NCBI RefSeq assembly: GCF_002302565.1
Contig: NZ_CP022382.1
Span: 2,155,001-2,219,000 of the forward strand
Direction: 5' to 3'
DNA length: 64,000 nt
From: Capnocytophaga canimorsus
Lineage (GTDB): Bacteria; Bacteroidota; Bacteroidia; Flavobacteriales; Flavobacteriaceae
The position numbers and the translations under genes are program-made. The notes under the pieces were generated by a model. That model made no database searches. It worked only from the letters and a program-made list of their open reading frames with translations, and was not told the DNA's origin. This document shows positions 43,760 to 51,171 of the stretch, in pieces. Every line of letters starts with the position of its first letter. Position 1 is the stretch's first letter.

Positions 43760-44599
43760 CTATTTTAAAATTTTCTTGATATAATTGATTTCTTTGATTG
43801 TTTTTCGGATTTTTTTGTCTTCTTGGTTTTGAATAAGCGTTCTGAATTCTTCTAAATTTTTGATGTATTCATCAAGGGATTTTAGTACGTTCTCTCTGTT
43901 TTCCAGAAAGATAGGGCACCACATTGCGGCATCGCTCTTGGCTAATCTTACGGTGGAGGCAAATCCTGTACTTGCCAAATCGAAAATGTTTTGTTCGTCT
44001 TTTTCTATTTCCAGAACGGTTTTTCCGAGCATAAACGAACTCACGTGTGATAGATGCGACACGTAAGCCGTGTGGCGGTCGTGGGCTTCGGGCGATAGTA
44101 TTTTGATTCGCATATTCAGCTTTTGAGCGAACTCTATTGCCTTTTCTACCAGATGCTTATCGCTTTTTTCTGTCTCACAAAAAACCATTACTTTGTGGTC
44201 AAACAGATTGTAAATTGCTGCCTCTGGACCTGAAAATTCCGTTCCTGCCATTGGGTGACTTGCTACAAAATTTTTTCTGTTTGGGTGATTTTCAATAGAT
44301 TTGCAAATACTTCCTTTCACTGACCCCATATCCATAATCACCGTCTGTTCTCCTGCGTAATCGAGGGCTTTTTGTAATACTTTGGGGATAATATCTACTG
44401 GCACGGCCACAATTGCCATATCCGCATTTGTGATATGATTGTAATCGACTATTTTATCTATGATGTTCAAAGCCAATGCTTTTTGTGCATTTTCGGCATT
44501 GGCATCAATTCCCCAAATTTGGTATCCACAACGTTTGCGAAGCTCAAGAGCCATTGACCCTCCGATAAGTCCTAAACCGATAATGACTGCTGTTTTCAT
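43760..44599 (-). CDS. tyrA: Prephenate dehydrogenase
   Basis: The 279-residue protein has an NAD-binding start (MKTAVIIGLGLIGGSMALEL), VIMDMGSVKGSI, HPMAGTEFSGPEAA and LSPEAHDRHTAYVSHLSHV, the TyrA fold with its catalytic His. It oxidises and decarboxylates prephenate to hydroxyphenylpyruvate, the tyrosine precursor. No ACT domain is attached. It lies 37 bases after pheA and 73 bases before the DAHP synthase gene. In many Flavobacteria an aminotransferase gene lies between pheA and tyrA; here it is absent. Confidence 0.93.
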   Translation of the reverse strand: MKTAVIIGLGLIGGSMALELRKRCGYQIWGIDANAENAQKALALNIIDKIVDYNHITNADMAIVAVPVDIIPKVLQKALDYAGEQTVIMDMGSVKGSICKSIENHPNRKNFVASHPMAGTEFSGPEAAIYNLFDHKVMVFCETEKSDKHLVEKAIEFAQKLNMRIKILSPEAHDRHTAYVSHLSHVSSFMLGKTVLEIEKDEQNIFDLASTGFASTVRLAKSDAAMWCPIFLENRENVLKSLDEYIKNLEEFRTLIQNQEDKKIRKTIKEINYIKKILK

Positions 44600-44636
44600 A
44601 TTTTGTAAATGGGTTGATTTTTCTATTTAGAATGAA

Positions 44637-45464
44637 TTATATCAATGCATTTTTATAAATTCCTAAAACTTTAAAATCCTCTGCCATAATGGATAATAAT
44701 TTCTCTGCTTTTTCAAAATCTTCATAATTTTCAAATACAATATCCACAAAAAAGGCGTATTTCCAAGGAGTTTCAATCACAGGAAGTGACTGAATTTTAG
44801 TCATATTGATTCGGCAATCACTGATTACATTCAGAACAGTGGCGAGGCTTCCGCGTTTGTGGTGCACTTGAAATTTTAAAGAGGCTTTATTAACCTGATT
44901 TCGGTCTATTTTTTCCTCTTTTGTGGTCAGTATTACAAAGCGAGTGGCATTGATTTTCATCGTTTGGATACTATGGCGAATAATCTCCAAATTGTACAAT
45001 TCTGCTGCTGATTTTGAGCCGATTGCACCAATTCCTAAAAGTTGTTTTTGATGAATACGTTGGGCAGTACTTGCCGTATCGGTATCTTCAACCAATTTGA
45101 TATGTGGGTAATTTTCAAAGAATTGTTTACATTGTAGTAGAGCCATCGGGTGAGAGTGAACTTCTTTAAGGTCGTTGAGGTCTTGTCCTGAAATAGCCAT
45201 CAAATTTTGCTGAATGTCAATGTAATGCTCTCCAACAATATTGAGTTTCAATCGGTCAATGAGAGCATAATTAGGCAAAATGGAACCTGCTATGCTATTT
45301 TCGATAGCCATTACCCCCAAATCGGCTTCATTCTTAAGCAAACTTTGGGCTACTTTGTCAAAGGAGTTGCATTCAATAATCGTAATTTGATTGCCGAAAT
45401 ATTCCTGAGCTGCCTGATAATGAAACGACCCTTTTATTCCTTGAATTGCTATTTTTTGTTGCAT
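44637..45464 (-). CDS. pheA: Prephenate dehydratase with ACT domain
   Basis: The 275-residue protein has the dehydratase domain (IQGIKGSFHYQAAQEYFG, ADLGVMAIENSIAGSI, SHPMALLQCKQF, and the catalytic Thr in NATRFVIL) followed by an ACT domain from about residue 190 (KFQVHHKRGSLATVLNVI...). It converts prephenate to phenylpyruvate; the ACT domain usually senses Phe. There is no chorismate mutase domain; that activity comes from the fused DAHP synthase downstream. It is the first gene of the operon and is preceded by an attenuator. Start: ATG at 45464, 27 bases after the terminator T-run. Confidence 0.95.
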   Translation of the reverse strand: MQQKIAIQGIKGSFHYQAAQEYFGNQITIIECNSFDKVAQSLLKNEADLGVMAIENSIAGSILPNYALIDRLKLNIVGEHYIDIQQNLMAISGQDLNDLKEVHSHPMALLQCKQFFENYPHIKLVEDTDTASTAQRIHQKQLLGIGAIGSKSAAELYNLEIIRHSIQTMKINATRFVILTTKEEKIDRNQVNKASLKFQVHHKRGSLATVLNVISDCRINMTKIQSLPVIETPWKYAFFVDIVFENYEDFEKAEKLLSIMAEDFKVLGIYKNALI

Positions 45465-45490
45465 ATCTTAATTGATGATATCAAAACATA

Positions 45491-45521
45491 AAAAAAAGCC
45501 CCGCTATTACCCGAGACTTTT
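45491..45521 (-). terminator. Attenuator terminator before pheA
   Basis: On the minus strand AAAAGTCTCG (45521-45512), loop GGTAATAG and CGGGGCTTTT (45503-45494) form a 10-bp stem with two G-T pairs, directly followed by a run of T. The hairpin lies 30 bases before the pheA start, inside the transcript, so it must be passed for the operon to be expressed. Confidence 0.85.
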
Positions 45522-45572
45522 CTTGAATTATTAAACCTTAAATCTTTAAACAACATACTTAAAAAAACCTCG
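45512..45572 (-). promoter_or_regulatory. Antiterminator pairing of the Phe/Tyr attenuator
   Basis: On the minus strand CGAGGTTTTTTT (45572-45561) can pair over 12 continuous positions with AGAAAAGTCTCG (45523-45512), including three G-T pairs. The second arm contains the entire 5' arm of the terminator, so the two structures exclude each other. The first arm begins three bases after the leader-peptide stop codon, inside the footprint of a terminating ribosome. Confidence 0.8.
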
Positions 45573-45575
45573 CTC

Positions 45576-45635
45576 TTATTTTTTGAAATAAAAGTAATAG
45601 TAAAAGAAACCGAAGTATGTATTAAGTACGTCCAT
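45576..45635 (-). CDS. Phe/Tyr leader peptide
   Basis: The 19-residue peptide MDVLNTYFGFFYYYFYFKK holds five Phe and five Tyr, ten of its last thirteen residues. It starts about 18 bases after the -7 element, so near the 5' end of the transcript. When Phe- or Tyr-tRNA is short, a ribosome would stall on this run and leave the antiterminator arm free; when both are plentiful, it would reach the stop codon, cover that arm and let the terminator form. The downstream operon makes exactly these two amino acids. The peptide itself needs no other function. Confidence 0.88.
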   Translation of the reverse strand: MDVLNTYFGFFYYYFYFKK

Positions 45636-45653
45636 GCTATGAAAAAATCAATA

Positions 45654-45684
45654 CAAATATAGTAAACCGTATGTAAAAAACAAA
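45654..45684 (-). promoter_or_regulatory. Promoter of the pheA-tyrA-DAHP synthase operon
   Basis: On the minus strand a -33 TTTG (45684-45681) and a -7 TATATTTG (45661-45654) are 19 bases apart, the ideal Bacteroidota arrangement. Confidence 0.8.
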
Positions 45685-45707
45685 TAATTTAATGTTTTTT
45701 TTTGATT

Positions 45708-46076
45708 TTATTCTTTAATACTGACAATACTATCTACTACATAACGTGAATTTCCCCGCCAAGGAAGTACACCGTGGTATTCTTTGTAGTGCAAATCGAA
45801 TTTTTTACCGCTATTAGCTTTTAGCTGACTAAAAATAGCTTCATTTTCAATTGAAAATTCAAATTCGTGACTAGTAATTACCCCCGTGGAACCACGTCCG
45901 AACCCTTCTTGAATGAGTTTTCCTTCATAAGTTTTGAAAACATTACCCTTATGAACGGCATAGTTCAAATATCCAGATTTTACGCCTTCACCAAAAACGA
46001 AATAGTAATTGTAATAAATGTATCCGCCCAATGCAGCGATCAATACAAATATCCCTATAATGATTCCTTTTTTCAT
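45708..46076 (-). CDS. Conserved membrane-anchored protein of unknown function
   Basis: The 122-residue protein has one N-terminal membrane segment (about 4-24) and a small beta-rich domain (YAVHKGNVFKTYEGKLIQEGFGRG, HEFEFSIENEAIFSQLKANSGKKFDLHYKEYHGVLPWRGNSRY). Homologues in Flavobacteria are, as I recall, often misnamed 6-phosphogluconate dehydrogenase; nothing here supports an enzyme of that kind. It lies 18 bases after sodC, so the two are likely co-transcribed. The role is unknown. Confidence 0.75.
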   Translation of the reverse strand: MKKGIIIGIFVLIAALGGYIYYNYYFVFGEGVKSGYLNYAVHKGNVFKTYEGKLIQEGFGRGSTGVITSHEFEFSIENEAIFSQLKANSGKKFDLHYKEYHGVLPWRGNSRYVVDSIVSIKE

Positions 46077-46094
46077 AGTCTTCTTTTTTAGGAA

Positions 46095-46658
46095 TTACTC
46101 AATGATTCCACCACAACTTACACGTCCGCCAGCGTTTCCTGTAGGTTGTGTTACAAAATCATCAGTTGCTGCGTGAATAATAACTGCTTTACCTAAAATG
46201 TTTTTTGTGTCGTCATCACAGCCAATGCACCACAAATCGGTTTCGAATTCTAAATGTGCATTTCCGTTTTCGTCAGCGGTTAAATTTCCAATATCACCTC
46301 GATGAAACCCTTCTGGAGCTCCCCATTTTCCGTGATTTTCAAAGGTAGGATTCCAATGCCCACCGGTAGAGGTTCCGTCGGCAGAGGAGCAATCTGCCTT
46401 TTCGTGTAAGTGAATGGCGTGTTCGCCTGCGGTTAACCCCGAAACGTGAACGGTTAGCATCACTTTGTCGCCTTTTTGTGTGAATACGGCTGTTCCTGAT
46501 ACATTTGAGTCACTTTTTGGAGTCAAAGCTACGGTAAGGGTTTTTTCTGTAGCCATTTTTTGGCTATCCGAAATCATTTCAGCATTATTGGGTTGCTTTT
46601 TGGTTTGTTTGCAACCTAATGCCATAAAAACGAGTCCTAATACTAAAAATCTTTTCAT
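46095..46658 (-). CDS. sodC: Cu/Zn superoxide dismutase, lipoprotein
   Basis: The 187-residue protein has a lipoprotein signal with lipidated Cys16 (L-G-C) and a complete SodC domain: His83 and His85 in AIHLHE, Cys90, GGHWNP (His101), HGKWGAPEGFHRGDIGN (His109, His119, Asp122), VIIHAATDDF and a C-terminal GRVSCGGIIE whose Cys would pair with Cys90. It detoxifies superoxide in the periplasm or at the outer membrane, which suits defence against host phagocytes. It is followed by a small membrane protein gene. Confidence 0.95.
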   Translation of the reverse strand: MKRFLVLGLVFMALGCKQTKKQPNNAEMISDSQKMATEKTLTVALTPKSDSNVSGTAVFTQKGDKVMLTVHVSGLTAGEHAIHLHEKADCSSADGTSTGGHWNPTFENHGKWGAPEGFHRGDIGNLTADENGNAHLEFETDLWCIGCDDDTKNILGKAVIIHAATDDFVTQPTGNAGGRVSCGGIIE

Positions 46659-46686
46659 AGAAATTATGTTTTTTTAATTGATTTCC

Positions 46687-46694
46687 CAAAAGTA
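46687..46694 (-). promoter_or_regulatory. -7 element for sodC
   Basis: Read on the minus strand this is TACTTTTG, 29 bases before the ATG. Confidence 0.5.
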
Positions 46695-46757
46695 TAAAAA
46701 AATAAACAAAAGGGCTTTGAATTTGGGTGATTTTTTGAATTTTAGTGCAAAAGTTGT

Positions 46758-48182
46758 CTAACAATCGGAAAGATTGACTGCAACTGCCAATCCGCCTTCT
46801 GAGGTTTCTTTATACTTGGAATGCATATCTTTGGCTGTTTCCCACATAGTATTGATAACTTTGTCAAGGGGTACTTTAGCGTTTTTAGGGTCGGTTTCGA
46901 CTGCCAATTCGGCTGCATTTATGGCTTTTATTGCGCCCATAGCATTACGTTCAATGCAGGGCACTTGTACCAGTCCGCCAATCGGGTCGCAGGTAAGTCC
47001 TAGATGATGTTCCATTGCAATTTCGGCAGCGATAAGTACTTGTTCGGGTGAGCCGCCCATTAGCTCACATAATCCGGCAGCTGCCATAGCTGATGAAACT
47101 CCAATTTCAGCCTGACATCCGCCCATAGCGGCAGAAATGGTAGCCCCTTTCTTAAACAAACTGCCTATTTCACCAGCAACTAAAAGGAATTGTTTGATTT
47201 GCTTTTCATTAGCGTTATGGTTTTCAATGGTCAGATAATACATCAGCACGGCAGGAATTACTCCTGCACTGCCATTGGTCGGAGCAGTAACAACCCTGCC
47301 TAAAGAAGCATTTACTTCGTTGACTGCCAGTGAAAAACAACTCACCCATTTGAGGATTTGTCGGAATTTTACTTCCGTTTTTTTGATGGATTCAATCCAT
47401 TCTTTTGGGTTTTGATAAGTAACTACCCCGATGAGATTTTTGTGTATGTCGTATGCCCGTCGGCGAACATTTAATCCGCCAGGGAGTACGCCCTCAGTAT
47501 GACAACCAATGTACATACACTCAAGCATTGTTTCCCAAATGCGTAATAATTCGTGGTGTATTTCCGATTCGTTGCGTAACGATTTTTCGTTTTCCAATAC
47601 AATTTCCGATATTTTCTTTTGTTGCGAACGGCAATATTCCAATAACTCCGTAGCTTTTTCAATAGGGAAGGGAAAATGTGATTTTTGCTGATGTAAAACC
47701 TCCTGTGAAGAATCGTCTTCTTTTATGATAAATCCGCCCCCGATGGAATAAAAAGTGGAATGATATTCAAAATCGTTTCCAAAAGCAGTAAAAGCAATTC
47801 CGTTAGCGTGGAAAGGTAAAAAATTTCGATTGAAAACAATATCCGTTTCGGGGTCAAAAGCAATAATACGCTCGTTACCCAAATAAATTTCCTTATTGTT
47901 ATGAATTGCAGCAATGGTAACATTAAGGCTTTCAATAGGTACGTACTCGGGGTCGGCTCCGCTTAGCCCGAGCATCACAGCCAAATCGGTTGCGTGTCCC
48001 TTCCCTGTTAAGGAAAGTGAACCAAACAAATCTACTTTTAGGATTTGGGTTTTTGTAAAGTATTGTTTCTCTCTTAACTCTCTTAAAAAGGCTTCGGCAG
48101 CTCGCCACGGTCCTAATGTGTGCGAACTGGAAGGTCCTACTCCGATTTTTAGCATATCAAATACGCTGATACATTGCCCCAT
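46758..48182 (-). CDS. sdaA: L-serine ammonia-lyase, iron-sulfur dependent, single chain
   Basis: The enzyme deaminates L-serine to pyruvate with a [4Fe-4S] cluster. The 474-residue protein begins with the beta domain ([24 protein letters not shown]) followed by the alpha domain with the cluster cysteines in [22 protein letters not shown] and the terminal Cys of AVNLSDC, which in this family reaches the active site as a tail. SGVISAAMG-type text appears as [19 protein letters not shown]. It is monocistronic. It fits growth on amino acids released by the proteases in this window. Confidence 0.95.
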   Translation of the reverse strand: MGQCISVFDMLKIGVGPSSSHTLGPWRAAEAFLRELREKQYFTKTQILKVDLFGSLSLTGKGHATDLAVMLGLSGADPEYVPIESLNVTIAAIHNNKEIYLGNERIIAFDPETDIVFNRNFLPFHANGIAFTAFGNDFEYHSTFYSIGGGFIIKEDDSSQEVLHQQKSHFPFPIEKATELLEYCRSQQKKISEIVLENEKSLRNESEIHHELLRIWETMLECMYIGCHTEGVLPGGLNVRRRAYDIHKNLIGVVTYQNPKEWIESIKKTEVKFRQILKWVSCFSLAVNEVNASLGRVVTAPTNGSAGVIPAVLMYYLTIENHNANEKQIKQFLLVAGEIGSLFKKGATISAAMGGCQAEIGVSSAMAAAGLCELMGGSPEQVLIAAEIAMEHHLGLTCDPIGGLVQVPCIERNAMGAIKAINAAELAVETDPKNAKVPLDKVINTMWETAKDMHSKYKETSEGGLAVAVNLSDC

Positions 48183-48214
48183 TGCTGTAATTTTAAATCT
48201 TTTTTAACGAATCA

Positions 48215-48222
48215 CAAATATA
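48215..48222 (-). promoter_or_regulatory. -7 element for sdaA
   Basis: Read on the minus strand this is TATATTTG, 33 bases before the ATG at 48182. Confidence 0.5.
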
Positions 48223-48291
48223 GAAAAAATGCTTTTAAAATGCGTAAGTTCAAGAATATTCATTTTTGGTTTTATTCTTAATGACTTTAAT

Positions 48292-48765
48292 TTACTGATG
48301 GTGATAAGGTTCTCCTCGTAAAATGGTAAATCCGCGATAGAGTTGTTCAATGAAAAACGGACGAATCATTTGGTGTGAAAAGGTCATTTTAGAGAGCGAA
48401 ATTTGAGCATTAGCCCTTGCGTACACGTCTTGCGAAAATCCGTAAGGACCACCAATGACGAAGGTTAGCTGTTTGGTTCCCGTATTCATCTTTTTTTGGA
48501 GGAAATCAGCAAAACCCACCGAAGAAAATTCTTTTCCACGTTCGTCTAGAAGAATTAAATCGTGTTGATTTTCAATTTGTTTTAAGATTAACTCACCTTC
48601 TTTAATTTTCTGCTGGGTTTCCGATAGCGTTTTACTATTTTTAATGTCGGATATGATTTGAAAATCAAAATTGATGTAATAAGAAAGTCGTTTTTGGTAA
48701 TCATTGATGAGGTCTTGTAATATTTTGTTATCAGTCTTACCAATAGCAATGAGTTTGATATTCAT
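48292..48765 (-). CDS. rlmH: 23S rRNA pseudouridine1915 N3-methyltransferase RlmH
   Basis: The 157-residue SPOUT enzyme methylates a pseudouridine in helix 69 of 23S rRNA. It shows the full family: MNIKLIAIGKTDN, LILLDERGKEFSSVGFADFL, FVIGGPYGFSQDVYARANAQISLSKMTFSHQMIRPFFIEQLYRGFTILRGEPYHHQ. It lies just past the terminator of the upstream protease gene and may use a promoter set inside that hairpin. Confidence 0.96.
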   Translation of the reverse strand: MNIKLIAIGKTDNKILQDLINDYQKRLSYYINFDFQIISDIKNSKTLSETQQKIKEGELILKQIENQHDLILLDERGKEFSSVGFADFLQKKMNTGTKQLTFVIGGPYGFSQDVYARANAQISLSKMTFSHQMIRPFFIEQLYRGFTILRGEPYHHQ

Positions 48766-48780
48766 ATTTTTAACAATAAA

Positions 48781-48811
48781 AAAAGGAGTAGCACAAAACT
48801 ACTCCTTTTTT
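48781..48811 (-). terminator. Terminator of the DegQ-type gene, with an embedded promoter element
   Basis: The perfect arms AAAAGGAGTAG and CTACTCCTTTT end the protease transcript on the minus strand. The loop and one arm contain, on the same strand, TAGTTTTG (48801-48794), a TAnnTTTG match placed 29 bases before the rlmH start. Confidence 0.8.
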
Positions 48812-48830
48812 CTGACATTTTTACTTGACT

Positions 48831-50237
48831 TTAGAAGAAAAAACGTTCTTTTTCGCCCTTTTCATTAAGCAATTCTAACGAATTTCGCTGATTAGAGGAA
48901 AGTTGAGAAAGTATGTTTTTAAGTTCATCAACATCTTTAAATGTATTTCCGTTTACTGATAAAAGCACTTTTCCTGTCATTTTAACATTATGGAATTCAT
49001 AAAATTGGGAAGCACCTGTGATTTTTACTCCTTTTTTGGTTTTAAAAGTGGATTTATCTTTATCGGACAGATTTTTAACTTCAAGTCCTAATGAATTTAT
49101 AATGTAAGTTGCATTTTTTTGCAAAGTAATGTTTACTGTTTTTTCTTTTGCATTACGTTCGAACAATACTTTAAGCACATCTCCAGGACGTTTAGAGGCG
49201 ATATAACCCGTCAAATCTGAAAATTTATGAATACGTACGTTATCAATTTGCTTAATTACGTCACCTTTTTGTATTCCAGCATTTGCGGCTCCCGAGTCAT
49301 CTTCAACCGAATCTACATAGAAGCCCTCAGTTTGTTTGATGCCTAATTTTTCAGCACTTTCTGAGTTTAATTCGGTACCTCGAACACCCAGAACCCCTTT
49401 TTGAACGTTTCCGTACTCAATAAGGTCTTCCACTACTTTTTTGGCAATGTTACTAGGTACAGCAAAAGAATATCCTACGTAAGAACCTGTGGTAGAGGTT
49501 ATTGCAGTGTTTATTCCGATAAGGTCGCCCTTCAAATTTACTAAAGCACCTCCGCTATTTCCTTGATTTACAGCAGCATCTGTTTGAATAAAAGATTCGA
49601 CTTTATCAGAAATGTTTTGGCTGATATTTCGGGCTTTAGCACTTATAATTCCAGCAGTTACTGTTGAATTTAGGTTAAAAGGATTTCCTACAGCAAGTAC
49701 CCACTCACCGATTTGAGTATTGTCCGAATCGGCAAAGGTTAAAAAAGGAAGTTGCTCCTCTGTGTCAATTTTCAATAAAGCAATATCCGAAGAAACATCG
49801 GTTCCTATTAACTTTGCGGGGTACGACTTGTTGTTATTTAGGGTAACTTCTAAACTTGTGGAGTTTGCAATTACGTGATTATTAGTAACAATATAGCCGT
49901 CAGGAGTGATAATAACTCCAGAGCCTGTGCCTATTTGTGTTTGCTTTCCGCTTCCTCCGTACATCAAATCTAAAAGAGACATTGGACCTTTTGATGTGGA
50001 TACATTTTTAACGTGTACCACACTATTAACAGTTTTGTTAGCTGCTTCAACAAAACTATTTTCGCTAAATTCAAACGTAGCAGCTGTTTTGGAGAAGTTT
50101 GTACTTACCAATTGCGGTTGCTGATTTGAATTTTCGATGGAGTGTATTTCTTTTTTTTCAAGAAATAATTTGTATCCTCCTAATGTTAGTATTCCTCCTA
50201 AAACGGCAGTGAATACACTTGCTACATATTTCTTCAT
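48831..50237 (-). CDS. Periplasmic serine protease of the DegP/DegQ (HtrA) family
   Basis: The 468-residue protein has an N-terminal membrane or signal segment, then a trypsin-like domain with catalytic His121 (TNNHVI), Asp151 (SSDIALLKI) and Ser228 (GNSGGALV), and two PDZ domains (about 275-370 and 385-465). It should degrade or refold damaged envelope proteins. The first PDZ contains GVLGVRGTELNSE and SVEDDSGAANAGIQKGDVI. It is monocistronic with a terminator. Whether it acts mostly as protease or chaperone cannot be told. Confidence 0.93.
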   Translation of the reverse strand: MKKYVASVFTAVLGGILTLGGYKLFLEKKEIHSIENSNQQPQLVSTNFSKTAATFEFSENSFVEAANKTVNSVVHVKNVSTSKGPMSLLDLMYGGSGKQTQIGTGSGVIITPDGYIVTNNHVIANSTSLEVTLNNNKSYPAKLIGTDVSSDIALLKIDTEEQLPFLTFADSDNTQIGEWVLAVGNPFNLNSTVTAGIISAKARNISQNISDKVESFIQTDAAVNQGNSGGALVNLKGDLIGINTAITSTTGSYVGYSFAVPSNIAKKVVEDLIEYGNVQKGVLGVRGTELNSESAEKLGIKQTEGFYVDSVEDDSGAANAGIQKGDVIKQIDNVRIHKFSDLTGYIASKRPGDVLKVLFERNAKEKTVNITLQKNATYIINSLGLEVKNLSDKDKSTFKTKKGVKITGASQFYEFHNVKMTGKVLLSVNGNTFKDVDELKNILSQLSSNQRNSLELLNEKGEKERFFF

Positions 50238-50347
50238 ATTTCTTTAAAAAATTACAAGTTAAACTTATTTTAATTCGGAATTTTCTGCATCAAAATATAA
50301 GCCAAAGATGAATTTGTCACGATATTTTAACAGAAAAATAAGTTTAG

Positions 50348-50941
50348 TTAAATGAATTGTACGCCTTTTGATTTCCAAGTTTTGACATATTCAGCATACG
50401 TTTGCACAGAAATAGAGCGTATAGCGGCTTGTAGTAAACGAACTTCATATCCTAACGAAAGTGCGTCATTTACACTGTATGCAACACAAAAATCACCAGC
50501 TAAACCACAAAAAGTGAGTGATTTTATACCTTTTTCTTGTAAATAGCCGTGTAGTCCTGTACTATTTTTTCGATTGTTATCAAAAAAAGCGCTGTAGCTG
50601 TCAATTTCTAAATTTGTACCCTTACGGAAGATAGCCTCTATTTTTTCAGTCTGCAATTGCGGATGCAAATCGGCACCAGAAGTTCCTTGTACGCAATGAT
50701 TAGGCCAAAGTACCTGTTTTATTCCGTGTAAATCAATGATATCGAATACCTTTTTGTCTTTATGATTTGAGGCAAAACTCTTGTGACTTAAAGGATGCCA
50801 ATCTTGTGTAGCTACCACCAAATCATAGTCAGATTGTATAGCGTCATTAACAAAAGGAATAATTTCATCGCCTTGGCTAACAGCTAAAGCTCCTCCTGGC
50901 ATAAAATCATTCTGAATATCAATTAAAATTAGTGCTTTCAT
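50348..50941 (-). CDS. pncA: Nicotinamidase / pyrazinamidase
   Basis: PncA hydrolyses nicotinamide to nicotinate in NAD salvage. With the start at 50941 (MKALILIDIQNDF) the protein has 197 residues and the triad Asp8, Lys107 (FRKGTN) and Cys152 (CGLAGDFCVAYS), with the metal-binding D-W-H block ATQDWHPLSHKSFAS. The upstream extension of eight codons would run towards the promoter at 50963 and is rejected. Confidence 0.95.
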   Translation of the reverse strand: MKALILIDIQNDFMPGGALAVSQGDEIIPFVNDAIQSDYDLVVATQDWHPLSHKSFASNHKDKKVFDIIDLHGIKQVLWPNHCVQGTSGADLHPQLQTEKIEAIFRKGTNLEIDSYSAFFDNNRKNSTGLHGYLQEKGIKSLTFCGLAGDFCVAYSVNDALSLGYEVRLLQAAIRSISVQTYAEYVKTWKSKGVQFI

Positions 50942-50962
50942 AAAACGTTTTTTATTCAAAGC

Positions 50963-50970
50963 CAAAGATA
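50963..50970 (-). promoter_or_regulatory. -7 element for pncA
   Basis: Read on the minus strand this is TATCTTTG, 22 bases before the ATG at 50941. Confidence 0.6.
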
Positions 50971-51136
50971 GTAAAAATGTTAAAACATCACAGAAATGCT
51001 TTTCAATAAGATATTTTTTTGTTTTAAAAGAAGGGTAATCATATGTTTTTTGTTATAAATTTAAGCATCACAGCGAAAAAACATACCTAAAAGTATTTTT
51101 TTGAAATTATTTTGCATTGAAGTATGTTTAATTTGC

Positions 51137-51144
51137 TATTTTTG
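51137..51144 (+). promoter_or_regulatory. -7 element for the metalloprotease-susCD operon
   Basis: TATTTTTG, with TTTG at 51111-51114, lies 28 bases before the ATG at 51172. It falls within the upstream in-frame extension, which supports the later start. Confidence 0.6.
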
Positions 51145-51171
51145 CAGTCTTTTAAAAGTAGTAAGAATAAA

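Noticed and set aside
51124..51171. N-terminal extension of the metalloprotease
   Set aside because: It overlaps the promoter and would hide a clean signal peptide that starts at 51172.
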